Below, in pieces: positions 1 to 5,455 of a stretch of DNA of 5,501 nt. Numbering within the stretch: the first letter of the stretch is position 1; every line of letters begins with the position of its first letter. Location: contig CANRDR010000102.1 of NCBI GenBank assembly GCA_947629425.1, positions 1 to 5,501 on the forward strand, written 5' to 3'. A program made the translations under genes and the position numbers. The DNA comes from an uncultured Bacilli bacterium (GTDB lineage: Bacteria; Bacillota_I; Bacilli_A; RF39; UBA660). The notes below the pieces were generated by a model, which was not told where the DNA came from, ran no database searches, and saw nothing but the letters and a program-made list of their open reading frames with translations.

Positions 1-26
1 AACACTACTATATATCTTTTCTTCAT
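1..26 (-). CDS. 5' end of a minus-strand gene running off the window (MKKRYIVV...)
   Basis: An ATG at 26-24 opens a frame reading M-K-K-R-Y-I-V-V to the window edge. An SD-like GAAAAGGTG lies at 32-40, five bases before the ATG, and a TATAAT lies at 52-57, giving a short leader of about 19 nt. That layout resembles the ABC operon further right. A basic start followed by hydrophobic residues suggests a signal peptide or membrane anchor, so a secreted, lipoprotein or membrane product is the guess. Only eight codons are visible, so the frame could be fortuitous. The product cannot be named. Confidence 0.5.
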
Positions 27-51
27 ATATACACCTTTTCCATATAAAAAA

Positions 52-85
52 ATTATATAAGTATAACCCCCCCCATATCGAACAA
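52..85 (-). promoter_or_regulatory. Promoter-like region with a G8 tract in the spacer
   Basis: On the minus strand TTGTTC (85-80) is followed by eight consecutive G (74-67), TATACT (65-60) and TATAAT (57-52). TTGTTC lies 14 nt from TATACT and 22 nt from TATAAT, so neither pair has the usual 16-18 nt spacing at the present tract length. Loss of about five G, or gain of about three, would restore 17 nt for one pair or the other. TATAAT is correctly placed to start an RNA about 19 nt before the ATG at 26. The hexamers are visible; the phase-variable reading is inference. Confidence 0.4.
67..74. repeat. Homopolymer C8/G8 tract
   Basis: Eight consecutive C on the plus strand (G on the minus strand). 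It is the longest G/C homopolymer in the window, and its surroundings are nearly all A/T. Tracts of this length can slip during replication. It lies about 40 bp upstream of the apparent start codon at 26, outside any coding frame I can support. Confidence 0.9.
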
Positions 86-152
86 ATGTTTCTATGAGAG
101 AGATTGGTTATATAATTCAATTCTTCGTATATAATTTTTATTTTTTCTTATT

Positions 153-209
153 GAGTACTTTCTTACTCTAATTAAATGATACTACAAATACACAATACTT
201 TCAAGTATT
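153..209 (-). other. Two small hairpins downstream of the ABC operon
   Basis: The minus strand carries a hairpin at 209-194 (AATACT stem, TGAA loop, AGTATT) and another at 168-153 (GAGTA stem, AGAAAG loop, TACTC). Both contain GAAAGTA on the 3' side. Neither is followed by a U-run on the minus strand, so neither is a convincing terminator, although they are the only hairpins I see between the permease stop and the next promoter. Read-through from the ABC operon is therefore possible. Confidence 0.25.
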
Positions 210-260
210 AAAATTATCAACATTTCAATTATAAATTTCAAATTTTAATTTTTTTAATCC

Positions 261-2906
261 TTAAATATTTTCATTTCTTATAGTTTCTATTGTATTTTGT
301 TTATTTATCTTATTCATTGAATATTTCATTATTAAAGATATAAGTATAAATACTGCTAATATTGTGATTGATATAGCAAATATTGGTATTTTATAAGGTA
401 TCCCTGAATCTTTTCCTAAGAAATAATAAATTAAATATGATAGAAGTAATCCAATAGATAAACCAAATATTAATGATTTTACACCCATAAATAAAGTTTC
501 TAATCTAATCATTCTATTAAATTCTTTTTTAGTCATTCCAACTGATTTTAACATTGCAAATTCAGATTTTCTTAATTCCATATTAGTTGTTATAGTATTA
601 AATATATTTGTTATACCTATTAAAGTAATTACTATTATAAATCCATAAAGAAATATTCCAATTAAAGTAAATAAATTATTCATCATTTTTACATTTTCTT
701 CTATATTATTTAAACTATAGTCTTCACCCTTTAATAATTCATCAATATCATCTTGTAAAAGGTTAGCATTATTTGATTTATAAAATATATTTAAAACTTT
801 AGAATTTGTTTTAATAAAATCTTTATTATATAATTCATCACTTACAATTAAATATGTATTTTGATAATTTTTAAGTCCAAAAGGTTTTTTATCAGTAATA
901 TATCCAATTTCAATTTGATACTCAGTATCATCATTTAAAACTCCTAATAGTTTATCACCTTTTTTAAAATCTGTATGTCTTAAAGTTTTATAAACCATTT
1001 TAGTTTTTAAATTTTTTGTATTATCAGTTTTTTGTACTCCTACTGTTAAATAATCCATTAGAATACCTTTATCTTTTATATCATCATAATTTAATCCTAA
1101 TTCTTTTATATATTTTTTATATTGTTCATCTCCAATAGTATATATATTAATATACTCAGTATCATTATCTACTTTTAAATTTAAGAAATCTACATATTCT
1201 GGATTTAATTTTCTATTTTTATAAGTAAAACCTGTTTCTCTTAATATTGTATAATTTTCTATATTATTTAATTTAGTTGTTTCAACATATTTATTATATG
1301 TTTCCTGATTATCAACTTTTGTAGAATATAAATTTATATTATATTCAGATATTTTTAATTCATTTTCTACAGTATCAAATGCTATATTCATAAAACTTGA
1401 TAGTGCAATAAATATAAAAACTGATACTATAATAGAAATAACTGTTGTTCTATATTTTTTCTTATTTCTTTTTAAATTTTTATAAGATATTTCACCACCA
1501 ATACCAAATATTTTATTTATAATTTTTGGTGATTTAATTTTTTTAGAATTTATTTTTATATTAGCACTATTTCTAATAGAATCAATTGGTGATACTTTTG
1601 ATGCTCTACTTGCACTTCTAAGAGAGGAAAAATAAAGTGTTATTATTCCTAATATTATTGCTATTAAAATACTAATTATTGATAATGAAAATTTTAAATT
1701 TAATCCTATAGCAAGACTATCTCTTAAGAAATAATTGCTTATAAGTATTAGTACATATGATGCAATAAGTCCAACTATTATTCCTAAAGGTATTCCGATT
1801 ATTCCTAATATAGTTGCTTCATAGAAAACATTTTTCTTTATTTGCTTTTTAGTTGCACCTATACTTTTTAACATACCATATTGTTTAATTTTTTCTGTAA
1901 TTGATATATCAAAACTATTTTTTATACAAAATATAGATGTGAATATTATAATACCAATTATTATGCCTACTACAACTATTATTCCTCCAGTACTTTTTAT
2001 TCCTAATGGATCTGTTTCTAAATTAATTAAATATGAATTTATTTCAATATCATATTTTTCTTTATTATATTGTTCATTAATATATTTTTCTGTTTCTTTT
2101 CTATTTGCAGTAGCGGTATAATATTTTTCAAATAATTCTTCATCTACTCCTAAAATATTAGCGGTTAATTTATATGCATTTTTAATACCATCTTTTGTAT
2201 ATTTAGCATATACATCTAGAAATCCATCTAAGTTTTTATCATCGGCAAGTGTAATAAATGTATATCCTGGTGCAGAATAATTTTCAATATTAGTTGCAGG
2301 TCTTTCAATAATACCTACGATTTTATAGGTTTTTTTAGTTGTATTTATTATATTCTCTGCAAGTTCATTTGTTTCAGTAAATTGAATTGGATTATTTTGA
2401 TATAATTCTATATTATCAATTAAACTAATTCTTTTACCTATGTTTAAACTTATAGTATCTCCTATATTTAAAACTAATCTTCCATTTGTTTTTAAATGAG
2501 TAGGTATTACTATTTCATTATCATTTTCTGGTAATCTACCATTTATTAATTTTATAGATAAATTTTCTAATGCATTTTTAGTAAATGCTTTTAAATAAGC
2601 ATAAGGTTTATATTCATTTTTTGAATCAATTTTAGCATAACCAATATTTTTTGTTAAACTTATATTTTTTATTTCTCTATTATTTGAAAAAACGTATAAA
2701 TCTTTTTCTGGAACATTATAATATGCTACATGAAAATCTCCTTTTTCATATGTTTCAAAACTTATTAATGATTTAATACCACTTGTATAAATTGAAGAAA
2801 CTGCAGTTATAAGTGCAACAGATAATATAATACCTATTATAGTTACTATTGTTCTTTTTTTATTTAATTTTAAGTTTTTTATAGTTAATTTATTAAGTAG
2901 GTTCAT
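261..2906 (-). CDS. ABC exporter permease, two fused FtsX/MacB-type units
   Basis: This 881-residue protein is the membrane half of a MacB/LolCDE/FtsX-superfamily ABC transporter. Hydrophobic segments lie near residues 18-40, 308-328, 364-391, 405-427, 486-508, 745-769, 805-829 and 840-861, giving eight predicted helices. Two large outer-face domains lie at about 41-307 and 509-744. The halves are an internal duplication: both begin with a KNL-K-NKK-R/Y-T motif before the first helix. Both also carry the FtsX coupling motif, MLKSIGATKKQ at 345-355 and MLKSVGMTKKEF at 785-796, and end with a P/T-I-(D/E)-(S/T)-IRN motif. One chain thus supplies both halves of the channel, unlike single-unit MacB; Bce-type permeases instead have ten helices and one large domain. 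The start overlaps the ATPase stop (ATGA, 2903-2906) and follows AAGGAGGA at 2910-2917. The sequence contains no Trp and one Cys (327). Such pairs export or detach lipoproteins, peptides or antimicrobials, or transmit force; the substrate cannot be told. Confidence 0.93.
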   Translation of the reverse strand: MNLLNKLTIKNLKLNKKRTIVTIIGIILSVALITAVSSIYTSGIKSLISFETYEKGDFHVAYYNVPEKDLYVFSNNREIKNISLTKNIGYAKIDSKNEYKPYAYLKAFTKNALENLSIKLINGRLPENDNEIVIPTHLKTNGRLVLNIGDTISLNIGKRISLIDNIELYQNNPIQFTETNELAENIINTTKKTYKIVGIIERPATNIENYSAPGYTFITLADDKNLDGFLDVYAKYTKDGIKNAYKLTANILGVDEELFEKYYTATANRKETEKYINEQYNKEKYDIEINSYLINLETDPLGIKSTGGIIVVVGIIIGIIIFTSIFCIKNSFDISITEKIKQYGMLKSIGATKKQIKKNVFYEATILGIIGIPLGIIVGLIASYVLILISNYFLRDSLAIGLNLKFSLSIISILIAIILGIITLYFSSLRSASRASKVSPIDSIRNSANIKINSKKIKSPKIINKIFGIGGEISYKNLKRNKKKYRTTVISIIVSVFIFIALSSFMNIAFDTVENELKISEYNINLYSTKVDNQETYNKYVETTKLNNIENYTILRETGFTYKNRKLNPEYVDFLNLKVDNDTEYINIYTIGDEQYKKYIKELGLNYDDIKDKGILMDYLTVGVQKTDNTKNLKTKMVYKTLRHTDFKKGDKLLGVLNDDTEYQIEIGYITDKKPFGLKNYQNTYLIVSDELYNKDFIKTNSKVLNIFYKSNNANLLQDDIDELLKGEDYSLNNIEENVKMMNNLFTLIGIFLYGFIIVITLIGITNIFNTITTNMELRKSEFAMLKSVGMTKKEFNRMIRLETLFMGVKSLIFGLSIGLLLSYLIYYFLGKDSGIPYKIPIFAISITILAVFILISLIMKYSMNKINKQNTIETIRNENI

Positions 2907-3577
2907 GATTCCTCCTTAACAATTTTTCCATCTTCTAATCTTATTATTCTATCTGCAATTTTAGCGATTTCCATATTGTGTGTAATCATTATAATTGTTT
3001 GATTTAATTCTTTATTAGACTTTTTTAGTAAATTAACTATTTCATCACTAGATTTAGAATCTAAGTTTCCAGTTGGCTCATCTGCAAGTATTAAAGCGGG
3101 ATTTGTAATTAAAGCACGTCCTATACTTGTTCTTTGTTGTTGTCCTCCAGATAATTCATTTGGTAAATGTTTTTTTCTATTTTCTAAATTTAATAATTTA
3201 AGCATTTCATTTAATGTTTTATTATCTACTTCTCTATTATCTAAAGAAACCGGTAATGTAATATTTTCTTCTACATTTAATATAGGAATTAAATTATAAA
3301 ATTGATAAATTAATCCAATTTGTCTTCTTCTAAATATGGCAAGTTTATCATCATCAAAATCATATATATTTTTCCCATCTATATAAACTTTACCACTTGT
3401 TGGTCTATCTACTCCACCTATTAAATGAAGTAATGTTGATTTACCACTTCCACTTGCTCCTACAATAGCGACAAATTCTCCTTTTTCTACTGTAAATGAT
3501 ACATTATCTAAAGCAACTACTTTAGTTGTATCTTTTCCATATATTTTTGTTAAATTTTCTACTCTTAATATTTCCAT
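2903..3577 (-). CDS. ABC transporter ATP-binding protein, MacB/LolD-like
   Basis: This 224-residue cytoplasmic ATPase powers the permease encoded just downstream. All nucleotide-binding motifs are intact: aromatic A-loop Tyr13, Walker A GASGSGKST at 40-48, Q-loop Gln92 in YQFYNLIP, signature LSGGQQQR at 142-149, Walker B ALILADEP at 161-168 with catalytic Glu167, D-loop GNLDS at 170-174, and switch His200. The length and the YQFYNLIP and DEPTGNLDS wording are typical of the LolD/MacB/SalX branch that partners FtsX-like permeases. The start is ATG at 3577, after AGAAAGGAAG at 3583-3592. Its TGA stop overlaps the permease ATG by four bases, which implies translational coupling and fixed stoichiometry. 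A TATAAT at 3605-3610 supplies a plausible promoter with a leader of about 20 nt. The specific transported substrate is unknown. Confidence 0.96.
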   Translation of the reverse strand: MEILRVENLTKIYGKDTTKVVALDNVSFTVEKGEFVAIVGASGSGKSTLLHLIGGVDRPTSGKVYIDGKNIYDFDDDKLAIFRRRQIGLIYQFYNLIPILNVEENITLPVSLDNREVDNKTLNEMLKLLNLENRKKHLPNELSGGQQQRTSIGRALITNPALILADEPTGNLDSKSSDEIVNLLKKSNKELNQTIIMITHNMEIAKIADRIIRLEDGKIVKEES

Positions 3578-3604
3578 ATTAACTTCCTTTCTTAATACAA
3601 ATAT

Positions 3605-3633
3605 ATTATATAAAAGTTACAACTAAGTTACTA
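3605..3633 (-). promoter_or_regulatory. Promoter of the ABC operon with an overlapping direct repeat
   Basis: The minus strand has a perfect -10 (TATAAT, 3610-3605). At 17-nt spacing the -35 position reads TAGTAA (3633-3628), a poor match to TTGACA. A 7-bp direct repeat GTAACTT lies at 3631-3625 and 3620-3614, exactly 11 bp apart, with one copy over the -35 and one in the spacer. A weak -35 covered by helically phased repeats is what an activator-dependent promoter looks like. RNA would start near 3598, just ahead of the ribosome site at 3583-3592. Confidence 0.5.
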
Positions 3634-3652
3634 AAATTAATATTTAAAAAAA

Positions 3653-3720
3653 TTATTTATTATTTTTATAGTTCCAAATTCCTAATTAATTTTAATTTAG
3701 ATTGGTTTAAGCAATGATAT
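3653..3720 (-). pseudogene. Decayed C-terminal remnant of a second ASCH-domain gene
   Basis: On the minus strand 3685-3653 translates to L-G-I-W-N-Y-K-N-N-K-stop, matching the QLGFWNYKNR end of the intact ASCH protein at 4766-5164. Just upstream, in another frame, 3720-3688 reads I-S-L-L-K-P-I-stop-I-K-I, which resembles the K-P-I-x-I-K-G segment that often precedes LGxWNY in ASCH proteins. A frameshift (two bases, 3686-3687) and an in-frame TAA (3697-3699) separate the pieces. The codon aligning with Gln123 is now TAA. At the DNA level 3661-3687 matches 4771-4797 at 25 of 27 positions. No start codon or ribosome site is left and similarity fades beyond 3720, so this is a dead fragment of a diverged paralogue. 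Confidence 0.6.
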
Positions 3721-3727
3721 AAAAGAG

Positions 3728-3748
3728 ATTATTTAAATATTAAATAAT
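3728..3748 (-). terminator. All-A/T palindrome, weak terminator candidate after the CFI-box gene
   Basis: A perfect 9-bp inverted repeat (ATTATTTAA, 3-base loop, TTAAATAAT) lies about 50 bp past the CFI-box stop. On the minus strand it is followed by CTCTTTTAT, only a short U-run. With no G/C pairs the stem would be weak, and such palindromes arise easily in DNA this A/T-rich. It is the best terminator candidate between the CFI-box gene and the ABC operon, but not a strong one. Confidence 0.25.
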
Positions 3749-3800
3749 TTTAAATTAAAATAATGATAGTTAGTAAAAAAGTAAGATTTTATAATTTTTT

Positions 3801-4379
3801 CTAGCAGTCTTTAAATTCTATTTTTTTTAATATTTTTATAAATTGTTGCTGTAAAAAAGGTTTTGCAAATTGTTCTTCTAATGTTATAACACTATTTTTA
3901 TATCTACTATATGCTTTATCATAGTTTCCTTGTTCGATTTGTTCAACACAATAATCTACTATATTATCATAAATATAGTCATAAATAATATCTGATTTTT
4001 CTACCTTATCAATGGTTTTAACAATTATTGGAGCAACTTGATAATAATGTTCTATATCTTCTTTTGAAACAAAGTTATCTCTAAACCATCTTAATACTTT
4101 TAGTTCATAACAATTATCATCAAATTGTTCTTGAAAATATCTCATACATGCCGAAGTTAAATAACAACTTGTATCTGTTTTTGTAGTTTTGCCATCAGAA
4201 CCATGTTCAACAATTGAACCTTTACCAGTGGTTGTATTAATGTTAATATGAGTGGCTGAGTGCCCTTTTTGAGATGGATTTTTATCATATATTGAATATG
4301 ATGAATTTTTGCCATTTCCAGTCATTTTTGAATAATGACCATCATTGTGTTTGTAACCATACTTATTTTTTTCTCCCAT
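3801..4379 (-). CDS. CFI-box-type C-terminal domain protein
   Basis: This 192-residue soluble protein has no signal peptide and no membrane helix. Residues 1-70 are hydrophilic and low in complexity (Gly, Ser, Asn, His, Lys), with a T-H-I-N-I-N stretch near 43-48 and G-K-G-S-I-V-E-H-G at 52-60. From residue 72 it matches the CFI-box family pattern: CYLTSAC at 72-78 (family core C-F/Y-I/L-x-T/S-A), DDNCYEL at 87-93, LRWFRDNF at 96-103, YYQVAP at 112-117, then a helical tail. Cysteines fall at 72, 78, 90, 144 and the final residue 192. The domain is widespread in bacteria but its biochemical role is not established, and I do not infer one. The start is ATG at 4379, seven bases after AAAGGAGGA (4387-4395). 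That ribosome site lies inside the end of the preceding gene, whose TAA abuts this ATG, so the two are co-translated. Confidence 0.8.
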   Translation of the reverse strand: MGEKNKYGYKHNDGHYSKMTGNGKNSSYSIYDKNPSQKGHSATHININTTTGKGSIVEHGSDGKTTKTDTSCYLTSACMRYFQEQFDDNCYELKVLRWFRDNFVSKEDIEHYYQVAPIIVKTIDKVEKSDIIYDYIYDNIVDYCVEQIEQGNYDKAYSRYKNSVITLEEQFAKPFLQQQFIKILKKIEFKDC

Positions 4380-4661
4380 TTATTTTTCCTCCTTTATTTT
4401 TTGTTCTAGCATAAATTCAAAAGCATAAAATTCATTACTAATGTGATCGGTTAATTCAGAAAATGTATTATCTATATTTAGTTGATAAATAATATTTGAT
4501 ATCGTTTTAATTTTTTCCAAATTTATCTTTTCTTCAAAATTCATTTTTAATTCAATAATACTATTTTCTAAGAAAGTAATATCAATATTTTTTAAATTAT
4601 ATTTATTTGTCTTTTTAATCATATTAATATCATTAATTATATTTTCTAAATGTTCTAACAC
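4380..4661 (-). CDS. Small helical protein of unknown function, GTG start
   Basis: I do not recognise this gene. The supported product has 93 residues. It is rich in Glu, Lys, Asn, Ile and Leu, almost certainly all-helical, with long heptad-like runs suggesting coiled-coil pairing, and has no Cys, signal peptide or membrane segment. The frame stays open upstream to an ATG at 4733, but that ATG has no ribosome site. The GTG at 4661-4659 has AGAAAGGAG (4669-4677) seven bases before it and is the better start. The TAA stop (4382-4380) directly abuts the CFI-box ATG, and the CFI-box ribosome site is inside this gene, so the two products are probably made together and may interact. That would suit an adaptor, chaperone or immunity-type partner, but this is only an idea from layout. 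Confidence 0.7.
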   Translation of the reverse strand: MLEHLENIINDINMIKKTNKYNLKNIDITFLENSIIELKMNFEEKINLEKIKTISNIIYQLNIDNTFSELTDHISNEFYAFEFMLEQKIKEEK

Positions 4662-4668
4662 TTCATTA

Positions 4669-4677
4669 CTCCTTTCT
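4669..4677 (-). promoter_or_regulatory. Ribosome binding site that fixes the GTG start at 4661
   Basis: The minus strand reads AGAAAGGAG and is followed seven bases later by GTG (4661-4659). The ATG overlapping that spacing (TAATGAAG) is out of frame and meets a TAG within three codons. No comparable SD sequence precedes the upstream in-frame ATG at 4733. Confidence 0.8.
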
Positions 4678-4723
4678 TGTATAATATTGTATCTGTATCT
4701 TAAATTAGTATTTATTAAAATAT

Positions 4724-4732
4724 ATAATATCA
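4724..4732 (-). promoter_or_regulatory. Possible internal extended -10 before the helical/CFI-box pair
   Basis: The 104-nt gap between the ASCH stop and the GTG start holds TGATATTAT on the minus strand (4732-4724), which fits an extended -10 (TG, one base, then 5 of 6 to TATAAT). The -35 position about 17-18 nt upstream is only T-rich. If used, RNA would start near 4717, downstream of the ATG at 4733, which would rule out the longer form of the helical protein. In A/T-rich DNA this may be chance. Confidence 0.25.
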
Positions 4733-4765
4733 TATTTTCTATAAATTTAAAAATACCTATTAGTT

Positions 4766-5164
4766 TTATCTATTTTTATAATTCCAAAATCCTAATTGAC
4801 CTTTTGCTTCTATTACTTTAATAGGTTCAATACTATCTAATATCCAAGCATATCTTCCAACTTCATATCTACCTGAAATAAAGTTATTTGGATTTTTTTC
4901 TTTTTCATTCATAATAAATTCTTCTGTCATATAAATACAGTCAACTAAATTACATTTACAAATTATATATCCATATTTTAGTTCATCTTCTTTATATAAT
5001 TTTGATAAATCTTTTCTTGCTTTGACATCTTTAGATATTTTAGCTAATCCAGCATGAATATATAATTCACCTCTATAATTTGTTTTCCAACTTCTAGTTT
5101 CAATATATTTAACTTTATTTTTAATTAAAGTTGCAAAAGGTTCTCTAATTGTTAATACTTTCAT
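4766..5164 (-). CDS. ASCH-domain protein (PUA-like fold)
   Basis: This 132-residue protein is a single full-length ASCH domain. Recognisable blocks are MKVLTIREPFATLI at 1-14, IETRSWKTNYRG at 21-32 with IHAG at 36-39, GRYAWILD at 103-110, and KGQLGFWNY at 121-129. The domain is related to the PUA fold and is thought to bind RNA or modified nucleosides. Some family members are N4-acetylcytidine amidohydrolases (YqfB) and others have been reported to cut RNA. This one is closer to the short stand-alone type common in Bacillota and phages, and its exact activity cannot be read from sequence. The start is ATG at 5164 after AGGTGAT (5169-5175). Two promoter-like sites lie upstream, and the helical and CFI-box genes follow after a 104-nt gap. 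A decayed copy of its C-terminus lies at 3653-3720. Confidence 0.88.
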   Translation of the reverse strand: MKVLTIREPFATLIKNKVKYIETRSWKTNYRGELYIHAGLAKISKDVKARKDLSKLYKEDELKYGYIICKCNLVDCIYMTEEFIMNEKEKNPNNFISGRYEVGRYAWILDSIEPIKVIEAKGQLGFWNYKNR

Positions 5165-5244
5165 TTACATCACCTATAACATCTAAACTTTAAAATTTTT
5201 TATTAAAATTGATAAAATAATAATATCTTTTGGCATGGACAAAT

Positions 5245-5273
5245 ATTATATTCGAAATCATAGGAATAGTTAA
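5245..5273 (-). promoter_or_regulatory. Promoter-like site P2 upstream of the ASCH gene
   Basis: Minus-strand TTAACT (5273-5268, 4 of 6 to consensus), 17 nt, then TATAAT (5250-5245, perfect). RNA would start near 5238, giving a leader of about 70 nt. The -35 overlaps the left arm (5272-5281) of an inverted repeat. The leader could form an A/U stem from 5243-5249 with 5220-5226, but I recognise no riboswitch. Confidence 0.45.
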
Positions 5274-5319
5274 TAAACAACTAATCACTAAATGCATTTT
5301 ATCATAAATGTTGTTTATT
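5272..5319. repeat. Inverted repeat spanning the P1 and P2 promoters
   Basis: The plus strand has AATAAACAAC at 5272-5281 and its exact reverse complement GTTGTTTATT at 5310-5319, separated by 28 bp. Nearly concentric with them is a 10-bp palindrome AAATGCATTT at 5290-5299. The left arm overlaps the P2 -35, and the right arm overlaps the P1 spacer and -35. An RNA starting from P1 would contain only one arm, which favours a DNA-level operator over an RNA hairpin. Confidence 0.6.
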
Positions 5320-5323
5320 TCAA
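5296..5323 (-). promoter_or_regulatory. Promoter-like site P1 upstream of the ASCH gene
   Basis: Minus-strand TTGAAA (5323-5318, 5 of 6 to consensus), 16 nt, then TAAAAT (5301-5296) preceded by TGA, which makes an extended -10. This is the best promoter match before the ASCH gene. RNA would start near 5289, leaving a leader of about 125 nt. It lies directly downstream of the terminator at 5336-5360, consistent with a fresh transcription unit beginning here. Confidence 0.55.
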
Positions 5324-5335
5324 CTCTTTTTAACG

Positions 5336-5360
5336 AAAAAAAGGAACAGCGTTCCTTTTT
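5336..5360 (-). terminator. Strong intrinsic terminator
   Basis: A perfect 10-bp stem (AAAAAGGAAC with GTTCCTTTTT) and a 3-base loop. On the minus strand it ends in seven consecutive T, and on the plus strand in five followed by C, so it could act both ways but fits the minus strand better. It ends whatever enters from beyond 5381 and insulates the ASCH promoters. Confidence 0.85.
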
Positions 5361-5391
5361 CTCCCTCCCAAAAAGAGAGGCATTTCATTAC
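5336..5391 (-). ncRNA. Candidate short two-hairpin RNA or attenuated leader
   Basis: A promoter-like site at 5398-5426 would start RNA near 5391. The transcript would fold into a first hairpin (CCUCUC at 5380-5375, loop of five U, GGGAGG at 5369-5364, six pairs with one G-U) followed at once by the terminator hairpin, giving about 56 nt. This is the most G-rich stretch in the spacer. CUUUUU (5375-5370) could instead pair with AAAAAG (5360-5355), a competing fold that would break both hairpins. It could be a small RNA, an attenuator, or simply a two-part terminator of the upstream gene. No known RNA family is recognised. Confidence 0.3.
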
Positions 5392-5397
5392 ATATTC

Positions 5398-5426
5398 ATA
5401 TTATCATATTTTATAATTAATGTAAA
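5398..5426 (-). promoter_or_regulatory. Promoter-like site ahead of the two-hairpin element
   Basis: Minus-strand TTTACA (5426-5421, 5 of 6 to consensus), exactly 17 nt, then TAATAT (5403-5398) preceded by TGA as an extended -10. It points at the terminator only about 50 nt away, with no gene with a ribosome site in between. Confidence 0.4.
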
Positions 5427-5455
5427 TATGTAACATTAATATTTTATGATTATTT

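Noticed and set aside
233..258. AAATTTCAAATTT palindrome followed by T-rich DNA on the plus strand as a terminator
   Set aside because: The T-run is on the plus-strand side, where no gene ends. On the minus strand, where the ABC operon ends, no U-run follows, and the stem has no G/C pairs.
1939..2121. 60-codon plus-strand open frame
   Set aside because: It lies wholly inside the permease gene on the opposite strand, over a helix and part of an outer domain. It has no ribosome site, and its Ile/Ser/Phe-rich composition is that of antisense to A/T-rich coding DNA.
5165..5289. ASCH 5' leader as a riboswitch
   Set aside because: The leader is up to about 125 nt and can form an A/U stem at 5220-5249, but I see no conserved core of any known riboswitch and no terminator hairpin before the ribosome site.
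5320..5388. 22-codon minus-strand frame from ATG 5388, and a second from ATG 5383
   Set aside because: Neither has an SD sequence, both run straight through the terminator hairpin, and their composition follows the G-rich hairpin rather than a protein.
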